From UBA8828 sp964510855 (lineage in GTDB: Bacteria > Verrucomicrobiota > Verrucomicrobiia > Opitutales > UBA953): DNA of 64,000 nucleotides. The notes beneath the pieces were generated by a model. That model was not told where the DNA came from. It made no database searches and worked only from the letters and a program-made list of their open reading frames with translations. The stretch is from the NCBI GenBank assembly GCA_964510855.1, contig CAZEDB010000009.1, positions 1-64,000 of the forward strand, read 5' to 3'. Positions 1 through 7,556 of the stretch are shown here, piece after piece; position 1 is the first letter of the stretch; each line of letters starts with the position of its first letter. The translations under genes and the position numbers were made by a program.

Positions 1-233
1 ATATCCGCGCGGGCTGTAACCCGTTGGTCGTTGCCGGCGAGCAACTGCAATTGGCCGACTGCAAGTCGGGCCGCGACTAAAGCATTTAGGCGGGCTTGTC
101 GTCCCGCTAAACCGGCCGCGGCCACGCGCGATTCAACCGCGAGTAACCCTGACAGGCTTAAAATCACCAGCACGAGTAACCCCATCACCGCTAGGGCGAG
201 GACGAGCGAAAAGCCGCGTCGCTGAGGGTTCAT
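1..233 (-). CDS. Pilus-assembly-like membrane protein, N-terminal part (Verru_Chthon cassette type)
   Basis: Only the first 77 codons lie in the window; the gene continues beyond position 1. Translation from the ATG at 233-231 gives a short basic start (MNPQRRGF), one long hydrophobic segment (about residues 8-31), then a helical stretch with the pattern ARLNALVAARLAVGQLQ and a motif close to AGNDQRVTARAD. The basic start, Gly-Phe junction and long hydrophobic helix resemble type IV pilin-like and PilX-like proteins. The ARxNAxxAxRLAxGxLQ-(x)AGxDQRVTAxAD pattern is typical, as I recall it, of large verrucomicrobial proteins of the Verru_Chthon cassette protein A group. The pilin Glu5 is not evident. 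Function is unknown beyond a likely role in a pseudopilus-like or export apparatus. Confidence 0.6.
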   Translation of the reverse strand, partial: MNPQRRGFSLVLALAVMGLLVLVILSLSGLLAVESRVAAAGLAGRQARLNALVAARLAVGQLQLLAGNDQRVTARAD

Positions 234-249
234 CACTCATAAGCATAAG

Positions 250-280
250 GGGTGTTTTCGGGATTCAAAACACCCTTTTT
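250..280 (+). terminator. Terminator-like hairpin with T-run, between divergent genes
   Basis: A perfect 9-bp stem (GGGTGTTTT at 250-258 and AAAACACCC at 267-275) with an 8-base loop is followed by TTTTT at 276-280 on the plus strand. It lies between the minus-strand gene starting at 233 and the plus-strand gene starting at 359, so no plus-strand gene ends before it. It could end an antisense transcript, act as a leader attenuator for the downstream gene, or be a leader hairpin of the minus-strand gene. Confidence 0.6.
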
Positions 281-358
281 ACAAGTCTACGGATAATTTT
301 AATTACCAGACTAGGGTTTGGGCGTTGCCACCCCTTTCGGGCAGGGGAGGATGGGGTC

Positions 359-1081
359 ATGTCGGATGCTATTTCCACGCTCGCAGGGACCGTTTATCGC
401 CGCGAACGCGACGCCGCGTTCGCCCATCTTGCCCAGTTGATTAATGACCTAAAAGGACCTCGTCCAACCGTCGCCCTCAGCGGCGGGTCGACCCCCAAGG
501 CATTCTTTAGTTGGGTTTTAGCCCATCACGCGCTCACGCCGGAAACCTTAAGCCGGATTGAATGGCATGTGAGCGATGAACGTTGTGTCCCGCTTGATCA
601 CGCCGACTCAAATTTCGGTAGCGCACAACGTCTCCTGCTCGATCCGCTTGGGGTGCGCGCTGAACATCGTTTTCCTTGGCCGGTCGATTTACCTCCCTCT
701 CAAGCTGCTACCGCTTACGAACGTTTTTGGCGGGTTGCGGGTAGAGACCACGCTTACGATTTATGCATTCTGGGTATGGGCGATGACAGCCACGTCGCTT
801 CGCTTTGGCCGGGTTGCCCGCTCTTACAACAAGACGGCGGGTCGCGTTTTGCCGCCACTGAATGGCCCGGACGGGGCTGGCGCCTGACGTTAACGCCTAC
901 AGGTCTGGGGCTTTGTCGCTCCATTGTGGTTCTGGTTTCAGGTGCAACTAAAGCGCCAGCGATGCGCGCGGTTTGTCGCGATGCTGCCACGGACCTTGCC
1001 TCGCATCCTGGTCGGGTCTTACGCCCATTGTCGGAACGCACCACGTGGTTGGCGGATGCCGATGCCAGCCGTGAACTCTAA
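359..1081 (+). CDS. pgl: 6-phosphogluconolactonase
   Basis: Hydrolyses 6-phosphogluconolactone to 6-phosphogluconate in the oxidative pentose phosphate pathway (cytoplasm). At 240 residues it has the usual length of the DevB/Pgl family. Visible family motifs are LSGGSTP (about residues 40-46), SDERCVPLDHADSNF (72-86) and GMGDDSHVASLWPG (139-152). The last corresponds to the family GMGxDGHxASLFPG block, with Ser replacing the Gly of DGH. The ATG is preceded by a purine-rich GGGAGGATGGGG stretch that could serve as ribosome binding site. No zwf or gnd gene is adjacent. The N-acetylglucosamine-6-phosphate deaminase family shares the fold but not the GMGxDxH block in this form. Confidence 0.9.
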   Translation: MSDAISTLAGTVYRRERDAAFAHLAQLINDLKGPRPTVALSGGSTPKAFFSWVLAHHALTPETLSRIEWHVSDERCVPLDHADSNFGSAQRLLLDPLGVRAEHRFPWPVDLPPSQAATAYERFWRVAGRDHAYDLCILGMGDDSHVASLWPGCPLLQQDGGSRFAATEWPGRGWRLTLTPTGLGLCRSIVVLVSGATKAPAMRAVCRDAATDLASHPGRVLRPLSERTTWLADADASREL

Positions 1082-1098
1082 AGCCTGTCGGGTCGGGC

Positions 1099-1127
1099 TT
1101 GCGACCGGACGTTTCTCCGACTAATTC
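1099..1127 (+). promoter_or_regulatory. Candidate leaderless-type promoter of the ExbB/ExbD pair
   Basis: TTGCGA (1099-1104), a 17-base spacer and TAATTC (1122-1127) end only 5 bases before the ATG at 1133. With this spacing transcription would begin at or next to the start codon. The same arrangement recurs before the genes at 2119, 35611 and 60521. Confidence 0.4.
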
Positions 1128-1132
1128 GCCCT

Positions 1133-1675
1133 ATGGAGCTCTCCCTACTTTCTGCTGCTGGAGTTTTTCTGTGGCCGCTTTTAATTTGTTCGGCGCTCGC
1201 GCTTTTTGTTGCGACTGAACGTGCCCTTGCGCTTGCCGCTTCGCGCACCGTTCCCCTTGGCTACCTGCAAGGGAATTACCCGAGCGGAAAAGCTTCTGCC
1301 TCAGCCGCCGCGCGTTTACTGGCTTTACGCCGCAAGGGTCTGCGGGGCGAGGCGCTCCGTCGTGCCGCCGAAACCGAAGTAGTTGCGCTTCAGCGCGGCC
1401 TTTTCTTGCTCGATTCCGTGGTCGCGATTGCCCCTCTGCTCGGTCTACTCGGCACCGTGACGGGCTTGGCGGGGGTGTTTGCTTCGGGTACAGCTCCCGA
1501 CCCTTCGCGTTTAGCCGCAGGCTTTGGTTTAGCCTTAAGCACCACCGTGATTGGCCTAGGTATTGCTATCCCGGCGCAGTTTGCCGCCAACTGGTTGTAT
1601 CGCCGAATTGAAATTGTGGCAGACCAGTTAGTGAGTTTAGCCGCTACGCTTTCTGAGGCTGACCCTGCACCATGA
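1133..1675 (+). CDS. MotA/TolQ/ExbB family proton channel protein
   Basis: Probable inner-membrane subunit of a proton-driven energising complex. The 180-residue protein has a hydrophobic segment near the N-terminus (about 8-28), a cytoplasmic loop, and two further membrane segments (about 96-120 and 132-160). The second carries APLLGLLGTVTGL, the family hallmark. It overlaps the following ExbD-like gene by 4 bases (ATGA), so the two are co-translated. No tonB, tolB or pal gene is adjacent, so whether it energises a TonB-, Tol- or other-type system cannot be decided. A second, larger ExbB gene is present at 6255-6923. Confidence 0.85.
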   Translation: MELSLLSAAGVFLWPLLICSALALFVATERALALAASRTVPLGYLQGNYPSGKASASAAARLLALRRKGLRGEALRRAAETEVVALQRGLFLLDSVVAIAPLLGLLGTVTGLAGVFASGTAPDPSRLAAGFGLALSTTVIGLGIAIPAQFAANWLYRRIEIVADQLVSLAATLSEADPAP

Positions 1676-2079
1676 TTGCAGTCCGTCGTCGCCGCCCCGC
1701 CTGGATTAACGTCGTCCCTTTAGTCGACGTCCTCGTTGTATTGGTTTTCTTCTTACTCGTCGGTATGCGCACCCAAGATCCTCGGGTCTTACAAATTTCT
1801 CCACCTGCTGCTGCCGCTGCCGCCGAAGGCTCGCTCGAAGGAGCGGTCGTCGTGGCGATTGACGCTTCCGGCGCTACTTATGTGGATGCCCAGCCTGTAG
1901 CCACTGAGGCCTTAGCTACCGCCTTGCGTGAGGCGTTGGCTAAATCCACCCGCCGCGAAGTCGTGGTGGTGGCGGATGAGCGCGCAACTACGGGAGCCAC
2001 CGTGCGCGCCGTCGACGCCGCGGTACTCGCCGGTGCTACCGTCCAAATTCAAGCGCGTGCTCCTGGTGCCGCACGCTGA
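1672..2079 (+). CDS. ExbD/TolR family transport protein
   Basis: Partner of the ExbB-like protein, anchored by one N-terminal membrane helix (about residues 13-31, with the conserved PLVDVLVVLVFFLLV pattern containing the functional Asp) and a periplasmic domain. At 135 residues it is a normal length. The periplasmic part ends with a VVVVADERATTGATVRAVDAA stretch like the ExbD fold. It starts within the stop codon of the upstream gene. The next gene (M42 peptidase) begins 39 bases downstream and seems to have its own promoter, so this is a two-gene unit. Confidence 0.85.
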   Translation: MIAVRRRRPAWINVVPLVDVLVVLVFFLLVGMRTQDPRVLQISPPAAAAAAEGSLEGAVVVAIDASGATYVDAQPVATEALATALREALAKSTRREVVVVADERATTGATVRAVDAAVLAGATVQIQARAPGAAR

Positions 2080-2084
2080 GGGTC

Positions 2085-2112
2085 TTGCCGTTTAGTCACG
2101 TCCCTCTATTCT
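2085..2112 (+). promoter_or_regulatory. Candidate leaderless-type promoter of the M42 peptidase gene
   Basis: TTGCCG (2085-2090), 16 bases, TATTCT (2107-2112), then 6 bases (AACTTT) before the ATG at 2119. No Shine-Dalgarno sequence is present. The geometry predicts a transcript beginning at the start codon. Confidence 0.45.
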
Positions 2113-2118
2113 AACTTT

Positions 2119-3210
2119 ATGTCGAACCCTTCACGTTCACGTCAGGCTTTGGGTTATCTGGAATCGTTCACGCAGGCTCACGGTGCGCCTGGCCATGAAG
2201 ACGCGGTCCGTACTTTATTCCGACAAGCATTACCTGCGCGTAAGCCCACCTTTGATCGGCTAGGCTCGGTAAGCCTAGCTCACGCTCAGCCCGCTTCAGG
2301 TCCACGCGTGGTCCTAACTGCGCACATGGATGAGGTGGGTTTCATGGTGCAAGAAATCACCCCTGATGGCTTTCTGCGTCTGGTCCCGCTCGGAGGTTGG
2401 CCCGAGGGCGTGCTTGCCGCTCAGCGCCTACGGATTCTTTGTCGAAGCACCGGTCGCGAACTGATGGGCGTTGTTGCCGCGACCCCTCCCCATCAGGGCG
2501 GTCAGCAAGCCCTCACGGTTGAGCGGCTCGTCGTCGATATCGGCGCCCGTTCGCGAGCCAGTGCGCAAGCAGCTGGCGTACGCCTAGGCGACCCCGTGGT
2601 GCCCGATGGACCTTTTGCTGCTTTAGCTGAGCCGGGTTTAATCGCCGCTAAAGCCTTTGATAATCGCGCGGGGATGGCTGCCTTAGTTTTAGCTACGCTT
2701 GAGCTTGATACAGCGGGTGTGGCTTTGCCCTGTGACTTGCGCGCGGTTGCGACCGTACAAGAGGAAGTGGGCTGCCGGGGTGCGGTAACGGCCGCGCGGT
2801 TAGTTGAGCCCGATGTGGTCATCGTTTTAGAAGGTCCCCCTGCCGATGACCTCCCCGGTATGTCGCTGGCCTCGGCTCAAGGGGCGCTGGGTCACGGGGT
2901 GCAAATCCGTGCCTACGACCCCACGGCAATTTTAAGTCCCCGCCTACTCGACCTGTCCATCGCCACCGCGGAGGAGCAGGGTATCCCTTATCAAGTCACG
3001 GTACGGCGTAGTGGTGGGACGGATGCGCGGGCCTTCCAAGCCCAGGGCTTAGGGTGCCCGGTGATTGTCCTCGGGGTTCCTGCCCGATACATCCACACGC
3101 ATCAATCCGTCATTGATGTGGCTGATTTCTTAGCGACGGTCGATTTGGCCAAGGCACTCGTGAAACGCCTCGATGCCCCCACAGTCGCTCAGTTAGTAAA
3201 TTTTGCCTAA
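2119..3210 (+). CDS. M42 family metallopeptidase (glutamyl/deblocking aminopeptidase type)
   Basis: Dinuclear-metal aminopeptidase of the M42 family (FrvX/PepA/'cellulase M' group), probably cytoplasmic peptide turnover. The 363-residue length is typical. Metal-ligand motifs are visible: TAHMDEVGFMV (His69, Asp71), AKAFDNRAG (about 178-186), QEEVGCRGA (about 214-222) with the catalytic Glu and a metal-binding Glu, and HTHQSVIDVADF near the C-terminus supplying the last His. RSGGTDARAF is also a conserved family block. Substrate specificity cannot be read from the sequence. It stands alone between the ExbB/ExbD pair and xseB. Confidence 0.9.
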   Translation: MSNPSRSRQALGYLESFTQAHGAPGHEDAVRTLFRQALPARKPTFDRLGSVSLAHAQPASGPRVVLTAHMDEVGFMVQEITPDGFLRLVPLGGWPEGVLAAQRLRILCRSTGRELMGVVAATPPHQGGQQALTVERLVVDIGARSRASAQAAGVRLGDPVVPDGPFAALAEPGLIAAKAFDNRAGMAALVLATLELDTAGVALPCDLRAVATVQEEVGCRGAVTAARLVEPDVVIVLEGPPADDLPGMSLASAQGALGHGVQIRAYDPTAILSPRLLDLSIATAEEQGIPYQVTVRRSGGTDARAFQAQGLGCPVIVLGVPARYIHTHQSVIDVADFLATVDLAKALVKRLDAPTVAQLVNFA

Positions 3211-3263
3211 GTCCACTCGCCTTCCCGCTTGCTCCCAAGCCCTGAGCGGGAATTGTTTAGGGT

Positions 3264-3488
3264 ATGAGCGCGCCTAAAAAGCCTAAGCCCGCCGACGAAC
3301 TTTCGCTCGAAGCAGCGATGGAACGTTTGGAGCGTTTAGTGGAATCGATGGAGTCGGGTGACTTACCGCTCGATCAACTGGTCGCCCAATATGAAGAGGG
3401 TATGCGCCTCCTCCAGGCTTGTGAGGCGAAGTTAGGAGCCGCGGAAGTGCGCTTGGGTGAGTTAGGTCAGGATGGAGAGCGCGACTAA
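3264..3488 (+). CDS. xseB: Exodeoxyribonuclease VII small subunit
   Basis: Small helical subunit of exonuclease VII, which degrades single-stranded DNA. The 74-residue protein shows the XseB pattern: LSLEAAMERLERLVESMESG followed by PLDQLVAQYEEGMRLLQACE and a terminal helix. It is two bases upstream of dxs, the common xseB-(ispA)-dxs neighbourhood, here without ispA or xseA. A TAGGGT sequence abuts the ATG directly and no Shine-Dalgarno is evident. Confidence 0.9.
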   Translation: MSAPKKPKPADELSLEAAMERLERLVESMESGDLPLDQLVAQYEEGMRLLQACEAKLGAAEVRLGELGQDGERD

Positions 3489-3490
3489 GT

Positions 3491-5401
3491 ATGAGTCTTT
3501 TAGCTACCATCCGCGGGCCGGAAGATGTCCGTGGTCTGCCCGCCGAGCGCTTACCCGAATTAGCCGCTGAGATTCGTCAGCGTCTGATTGCGGTCACAGC
3601 TCGGAATGGTGGCCACGTAGGTCCCAACCTCGGGGTGGTAGAATTAACCTTAGCCCTGCATCGTGTTTTTGAAACCCCCCGCGATAAATTTGTCTTCGAT
3701 GTTTCGCACCAAGGGTATGTGCATAAGTTGCTGACCGGACGTAACGGTGCCGGTTTTGATGCGATTCGGCAAACTAAAGGCCTGAGCGGATTTTTATCCC
3801 GTGATGAAAGCCCCCACGACGCCTTCGGCGCCGGTCATGCCGGTACCGCTCTTTCTGCTGCCGTAGGTTTTGCCAACGCCCGCGATCGCCTCGGTGAGGC
3901 GAGTCATGTCGTGGCGGTGATTGGCGACGCCGCGTTAACCTGTGGCGTCACCTTGGAGGCTCTGAATAACGCCCGCAGCGCCGCCTCGCGCCTCGTGGTC
4001 GTACTCAACGACAATGAGTGGTCGATCGACCGTAATGTCGGTGCCATCGCAGAGATGCTCAGCCGGATTATTGTCAGTCCTTCTTACAACCGTTCGCAAA
4101 CGAGTTTGAAGCGCACCCTCGGCGGTTCGCGTTGGGGGCAGGTGGTGCTCGACTTCGGTCGCACCCTTAAACGTGAACTTAAAGACCTCTTCACTCGCAA
4201 TAGTTCGCTCTTCGAGCAATTCGGTCTCCGCTACATTGGGCCGATTGACGGGCATGACCTTGAGACGCTCGAGCGTTACTTGCGCTTTTGTAAAGACTCG
4301 CCTGTGCCCGTGGTCTTACACGTCCGCACCGAAAAAGGCCGTGGCCTCGGCGCGGCGCTGAGTAACCCAGAGAAATTCCACGGTACGGGTTCCTATGATC
4401 CTGAGACAGGCGATTCGTTAGCGTCGGGTGCGGCGGGAGCACCGCGCGCGTGGCAAGATGTCCTAGGTGGCCAACTGTTACGCCAAGCTCAAGCGGACGT
4501 GCGTGTGGTCGGTATTACCGCCGCTATGCCTTCAGGTACGGGCTTGGCTCAACTCAAGCGTGCCTTGCCGGCGCAGTATCACGACGTGGGAATCGCGGAA
4601 GAACATGCGGTGCTCTTTGCGGCCGGCTTAGCCGCCCGGGGGTTACGTCCCGTCTGCGCCATTTATTCCACCTTCTTACAGCGGGCTTACGACATGGTGA
4701 TTCATGATGTCTGTCTGCAGCGCTTGCCAGTAACCTTTTGCATGGATCGGGCAGGACTTTCCCCGCAAGACGGTGCAACCCACCACGGCTTATTTGACGT
4801 CGCTTACCTCCGTTGCGTGCCCAACGCCACGGTGATGCAGCCTAAGGATGAAGATGAGCTCGCCGATATGTTGCACACCGCCCTGCAAAGTGGCGCCCCG
4901 ATGTTTATCCGTTACCCCCGCGGCCCTGCCGCAGGAACCGCCATCAAAGCGCAGCCGCAGTTGATTCCTCTGGGTAAGGCTGAGGTCCTTCAGCCTGGCC
5001 GCGAAATCCAAATTTGGGCCTTGGGCACGATGCTGCCCGAAGGTCGGACCCTTGCCGCCGCGCTTGCAGCACGCACCGGCGTTTCGGTGGGTCTGGTTAA
5101 CGCGCGCTTCGCTAAACCCATCGATGCGACGTTACTGCAAGCGCAAGCCTCTGCCGCTCAGCTTATCATCACGATGGAAGACGGAGCGGTAACCGGGGGT
5201 TTCGGTAGTGCGGTTTTAGAAGCCCTTGCTGAAGGTTCAGCTTCACCGCGCGTGTTGCGTCTGGGTTGGCCCGATCAATTTATCGGTCATGCTTCAGATG
5301 CGGCCACGCTCCGTGCTGCCCACGGATTGGCTCCTGAACAAATGTTGGCGCGGGCCCTAGCTGCCTGGGAGGCAGCGCGGGGCGAATCACGGTCCGGTTG
5401 A
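3491..5401 (+). CDS. dxs: 1-deoxy-D-xylulose-5-phosphate synthase
   Basis: Thiamine-diphosphate enzyme joining pyruvate and glyceraldehyde 3-phosphate in the first step of the MEP isoprenoid pathway. The 636 residues are full length. Visible blocks: GHVGPNLGVVELT (41-53), the thiamine-diphosphate motif GDAALTCG (145-152) with NDNEWSI (173-179), IGPIDGHD, the catalytic-Glu block EEHAVLFAAGLA, and DRAGLSPQDGATHHGLFD. The usual GDG is GDA here and GHQAYPHK is SHQGYVHK. These changes match, from memory, Dxs proteins of the PVC superphylum. Its 3' end overlaps the convergent gene at 5387-5833 by 15 bases. Confidence 0.93.
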   Translation: MSLLATIRGPEDVRGLPAERLPELAAEIRQRLIAVTARNGGHVGPNLGVVELTLALHRVFETPRDKFVFDVSHQGYVHKLLTGRNGAGFDAIRQTKGLSGFLSRDESPHDAFGAGHAGTALSAAVGFANARDRLGEASHVVAVIGDAALTCGVTLEALNNARSAASRLVVVLNDNEWSIDRNVGAIAEMLSRIIVSPSYNRSQTSLKRTLGGSRWGQVVLDFGRTLKRELKDLFTRNSSLFEQFGLRYIGPIDGHDLETLERYLRFCKDSPVPVVLHVRTEKGRGLGAALSNPEKFHGTGSYDPETGDSLASGAAGAPRAWQDVLGGQLLRQAQADVRVVGITAAMPSGTGLAQLKRALPAQYHDVGIAEEHAVLFAAGLAARGLRPVCAIYSTFLQRAYDMVIHDVCLQRLPVTFCMDRAGLSPQDGATHHGLFDVAYLRCVPNATVMQPKDEDELADMLHTALQSGAPMFIRYPRGPAAGTAIKAQPQLIPLGKAEVLQPGREIQIWALGTMLPEGRTLAAALAARTGVSVGLVNARFAKPIDATLLQAQASAAQLIITMEDGAVTGGFGSAVLEALAEGSASPRVLRLGWPDQFIGHASDAATLRAAHGLAPEQMLARALAAWEAARGESRSG

Positions 5402-5833
5402 ACCAGCTTCTAGTTTTTGCTTAGCTTCGCTTAGTTGCTGCGTTGCTCGCTCAAGCTCAGCCCGCAGTTCGCTTTCACGCGCGGCTTGTTGGGTGATTTG
5501 TTGGTCGCGTTTGGCGACCGCCGCTTCCCAGCCTTTGAGCGCTTCGGTCCACTCGCGTTGCTGTTTTGTAGCTGCCTCGCGTAGCTTAGCGGCTTGGGCT
5601 GAAGCTTCGTCTGCGCGTTGGCGTGCGGCCCGGGCCGCTTCGCGGAGTTCCTCAAGGTCTTGGCCCCGGCGTTCTAAATTGCCGCGAGCAAGGTCGCGTT
5701 CACGTCGAGCCTCTGTCAGTACGGCTTGAGCGGCAGCGGTCGCGGCACGGGCTTCGCGGTCGCGCGCCCAAAGCCAGCTGCAGAGTCCTAAGACTCCGAC
5801 TAAAAGAAAAAGGTTAATACGTGCGAGCGTCAT
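5387..5833 (-). CDS. Membrane-anchored coiled-coil protein, last gene of the TonB operon
   Basis: I do not recognise a named family. The 148-residue product has one N-terminal membrane helix (about residues 5-22, LFLLVGVLGLCSWLW) followed by an almost uninterrupted Ala/Glu/Arg/Gln-rich coiled coil to the C-terminus, with no signal-peptidase site. It would sit in the inner membrane with the coil in the periplasm or cytoplasm. It overlaps exbD by 4 bases (ATGA), so it is translationally coupled to the ExbB-ExbD-TonB-receptor operon and may be a structural accessory of that machine. Its 3' end overlaps dxs on the opposite strand. The real start is supported by the overlap. Confidence 0.7.
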   Translation of the reverse strand: MTLARINLFLLVGVLGLCSWLWARDREARAATAAAQAVLTEARRERDLARGNLERRGQDLEELREAARAARQRADEASAQAAKLREAATKQQREWTEALKGWEAAVAKRDQQITQQAARESELRAELERATQQLSEAKQKLEAGSTGP

Positions 5834-6258
5834 GGCGTCTTACCTGGCTCGGCGGCGAAGCGAACTTCGGTTACGCCCGCTTCATTAATCGCATCGAGCG
5901 AGCGACTCACCGCTGCAAAAGGGGCTTGGGCATCGGCTTGGACTACGACCTCGGTGGCGGGATGGGTTCGCAGCTGTTCTTTGAGTCGCGCGGTTAACTC
6001 ATTCCGTCCTAAGGGTTCACCCTCCAATGTAAGGGCACCCTCGGGCGATACGCTAACCGCTAGGGCAGGAGGCGTGTCGGTGGCGGTGCTCGATACCGGT
6101 AGGGTTACCGGCGCGAGCGTAGTCATTTGGCGAAGTCCAAGCGTCGATAAAATAAAGGTCGCGAGCAGAAAGAACATGATGTCGATGAGAGGCACGATTT
6201 CGATGCGTGCTTCCTCACTGGGTTGGTCTGAGTCTCCCAGTCGCCGCCGGGTCTTCAT
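5830..6258 (-). CDS. exbD: Biopolymer transporter ExbD
   Basis: One-helix inner-membrane partner of ExbB, transmitting proton-motive force to TonB. The 142-residue protein has a charged N-terminus, then IVPLIDIMFFLLATFILST (about 22-40), which includes the conserved membrane Asp, and a periplasmic domain ending with TEVVVQADAQAPFAAVSRSLDAI, the usual ExbD fold signature. It is coupled by 4-base overlaps to exbB upstream and to the coiled-coil gene downstream. Its context behind tonB and a TonB-dependent receptor assigns it to metal uptake rather than to the Tol system. Confidence 0.9.
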   Translation of the reverse strand: MKTRRRLGDSDQPSEEARIEIVPLIDIMFFLLATFILSTLGLRQMTTLAPVTLPVSSTATDTPPALAVSVSPEGALTLEGEPLGRNELTARLKEQLRTHPATEVVVQADAQAPFAAVSRSLDAINEAGVTEVRFAAEPGKTP

Positions 6259-6923
6259 GCTTGAACGCTCTTAGGCGGGGTTTGGAAAGTAGCTAAGCGG
6301 TGACCTGCGGTCTCAGCCGCACGTAGGGCTAGTTCCGTCTGATTGATGGCTTGATCGAGGTCATGGCGTAAGTCGCTCTGTCGCCGGGTCAAAAAGTTAT
6401 AGGGCAGGAGGCAAAGAATGGCGATGCCAAGACCCGCGGCGGTAGCAATGAGAGCTTCGGCGACCCCGCCGCTTACTTGAACAATTGCCAACGCGTCACC
6501 CCCCGTGAGTTCAAAGCTTTGCATGATGCCAATCACCGTGCCGAGAAGGCCGAGTAAGGGCGAGAGAGTGACGAGGGTGCCTAAGATCCAGTGACGACGG
6601 CGGGCTTCATTTAACGAGGTCTCAGCGCGCAAGCTCATGGCGGCGACAGGGTCGGTACGCCCGTTGGCTAGGCCCGAGCGTAAGCAATACAGGAAAGGCG
6701 AGGTTTTACCTTCGGTTACTTCCCAGGCGGACGAAAAATTGCCGAGTCGGATATCCCAAAGGGCTTTGGTGAAGACTTCGTCTTGCTCCAAGCGAGGTAA
6801 GCGCGACCACCAAGTCAGACGCTCGGCAATCACCGCTAGGGCCAAGACAAGGCAAGCGAGAATGGGCCACATGATGGGGCCACCACGCAGGAAGGTTTCG
6901 ACGATAATGTTAGCGAAGATCAT
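6255..6923 (-). CDS. exbB: MotA/TolQ/ExbB proton channel family protein
   Basis: Proton channel subunit of the TonB motor. At 222 residues it has three membrane segments (about 14-32, 112-135 and 147-172) and the hallmark LSPLLGLLGTVIGIMQSF followed by EALIATAAGLGIAILCLLPYN. The large cytoplasmic loop between the first two helices is typical. It follows tonB by 6 bases and overlaps exbD by 4 bases. The gene context indicates that it energises the receptor encoded at 7557-9839. Confidence 0.9.
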   Translation of the reverse strand: MIFANIIVETFLRGGPIMWPILACLVLALAVIAERLTWWSRLPRLEQDEVFTKALWDIRLGNFSSAWEVTEGKTSPFLYCLRSGLANGRTDPVAAMSLRAETSLNEARRRHWILGTLVTLSPLLGLLGTVIGIMQSFELTGGDALAIVQVSGGVAEALIATAAGLGIAILCLLPYNFLTRRQSDLRHDLDQAINQTELALRAAETAGHRLATFQTPPKSVQA

Positions 6924-6929
6924 AGTAAG

Positions 6930-7553
6930 TTAGCGGAGTTCAAAACGGATATCGATGGTGTAGTCGCGTGGGGTGGCGGCAGGAAAACTCCAGCGCTTGC
7001 GGATCGTTTCACTAGCCGATTGGTCCAAGCTACGCCAGCCACTTGATTTTAAAATTCTTACGTCGCTCACGTTGCCTTTGGCCCCGACGCTGAAGCGCAG
7101 ACTAACCGTACCTTGTTCCTGGCGGCGCAGGGCATCGGGGGGGTAGATGGGCCAAGGTTGCAACCCGCCGAGTTGGGCTCGCTCGAGTTGCACGGGGTCG
7201 CCGCCTTGGCCAGCGGGGAGCGTAGACTGCGGTTGGGCGTTGCCAGTACCTGCGGCAAGGTTGGCTACGCTGTTCAGGTTAACGCCCTGACTTTGAGGCA
7301 AAACCAAGGCGGGTGCGGTCGGTGGGCGACTGGTAAGCAGGGGCGAAGGTGAAGTTTCCGTCGTTACCGCTGCTTGGCTGGGTAAAATCCGCAGAGGGCT
7401 GAGGGCGGCCCGGACCGTTGGCACACTTTCTTGAAGCTCCACGGTTGCAGGCGCCCGGAGGATGCCCGCGACACACGTAGCTACCATGCATAGGCTCAGG
7501 GCGAGTACGACCCAATCTGTCAATCCTTCCGAGCCTGATGCACTTGGCTTCAT
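6930..7553 (-). CDS. tonB: Energy transducer TonB
   Basis: Spans the periplasm to open the outer-membrane receptor. The 207-residue protein has an N-terminal membrane anchor (about residues 13-31), a variable linker, and a C-terminal TonB domain (about 130-207) with YPPDALRRQEQGTVSLRF, GNVSDVRILKSSG and the terminal W-F-PA pattern ending in TIDIRFELR. The linker is not strongly Pro/Lys repetitive, unlike E. coli TonB, and is short. It begins 3 bases after the receptor stop codon, so it is dedicated to that receptor. Confidence 0.88.
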   Translation of the reverse strand: MKPSASGSEGLTDWVVLALSLCMVATCVAGILRAPATVELQESVPTVRAALSPLRILPSQAAVTTETSPSPLLTSRPPTAPALVLPQSQGVNLNSVANLAAGTGNAQPQSTLPAGQGGDPVQLERAQLGGLQPWPIYPPDALRRQEQGTVSLRFSVGAKGNVSDVRILKSSGWRSLDQSASETIRKRWSFPAATPRDYTIDIRFELR

Positions 7554-7556
7554 GAA

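Noticed and set aside
31..225. Open frame of 64 codons on the plus strand at the left edge
   Set aside because: It is the antisense of the pilus-like gene on the minus strand, whose translation has a clear membrane helix and family pattern.
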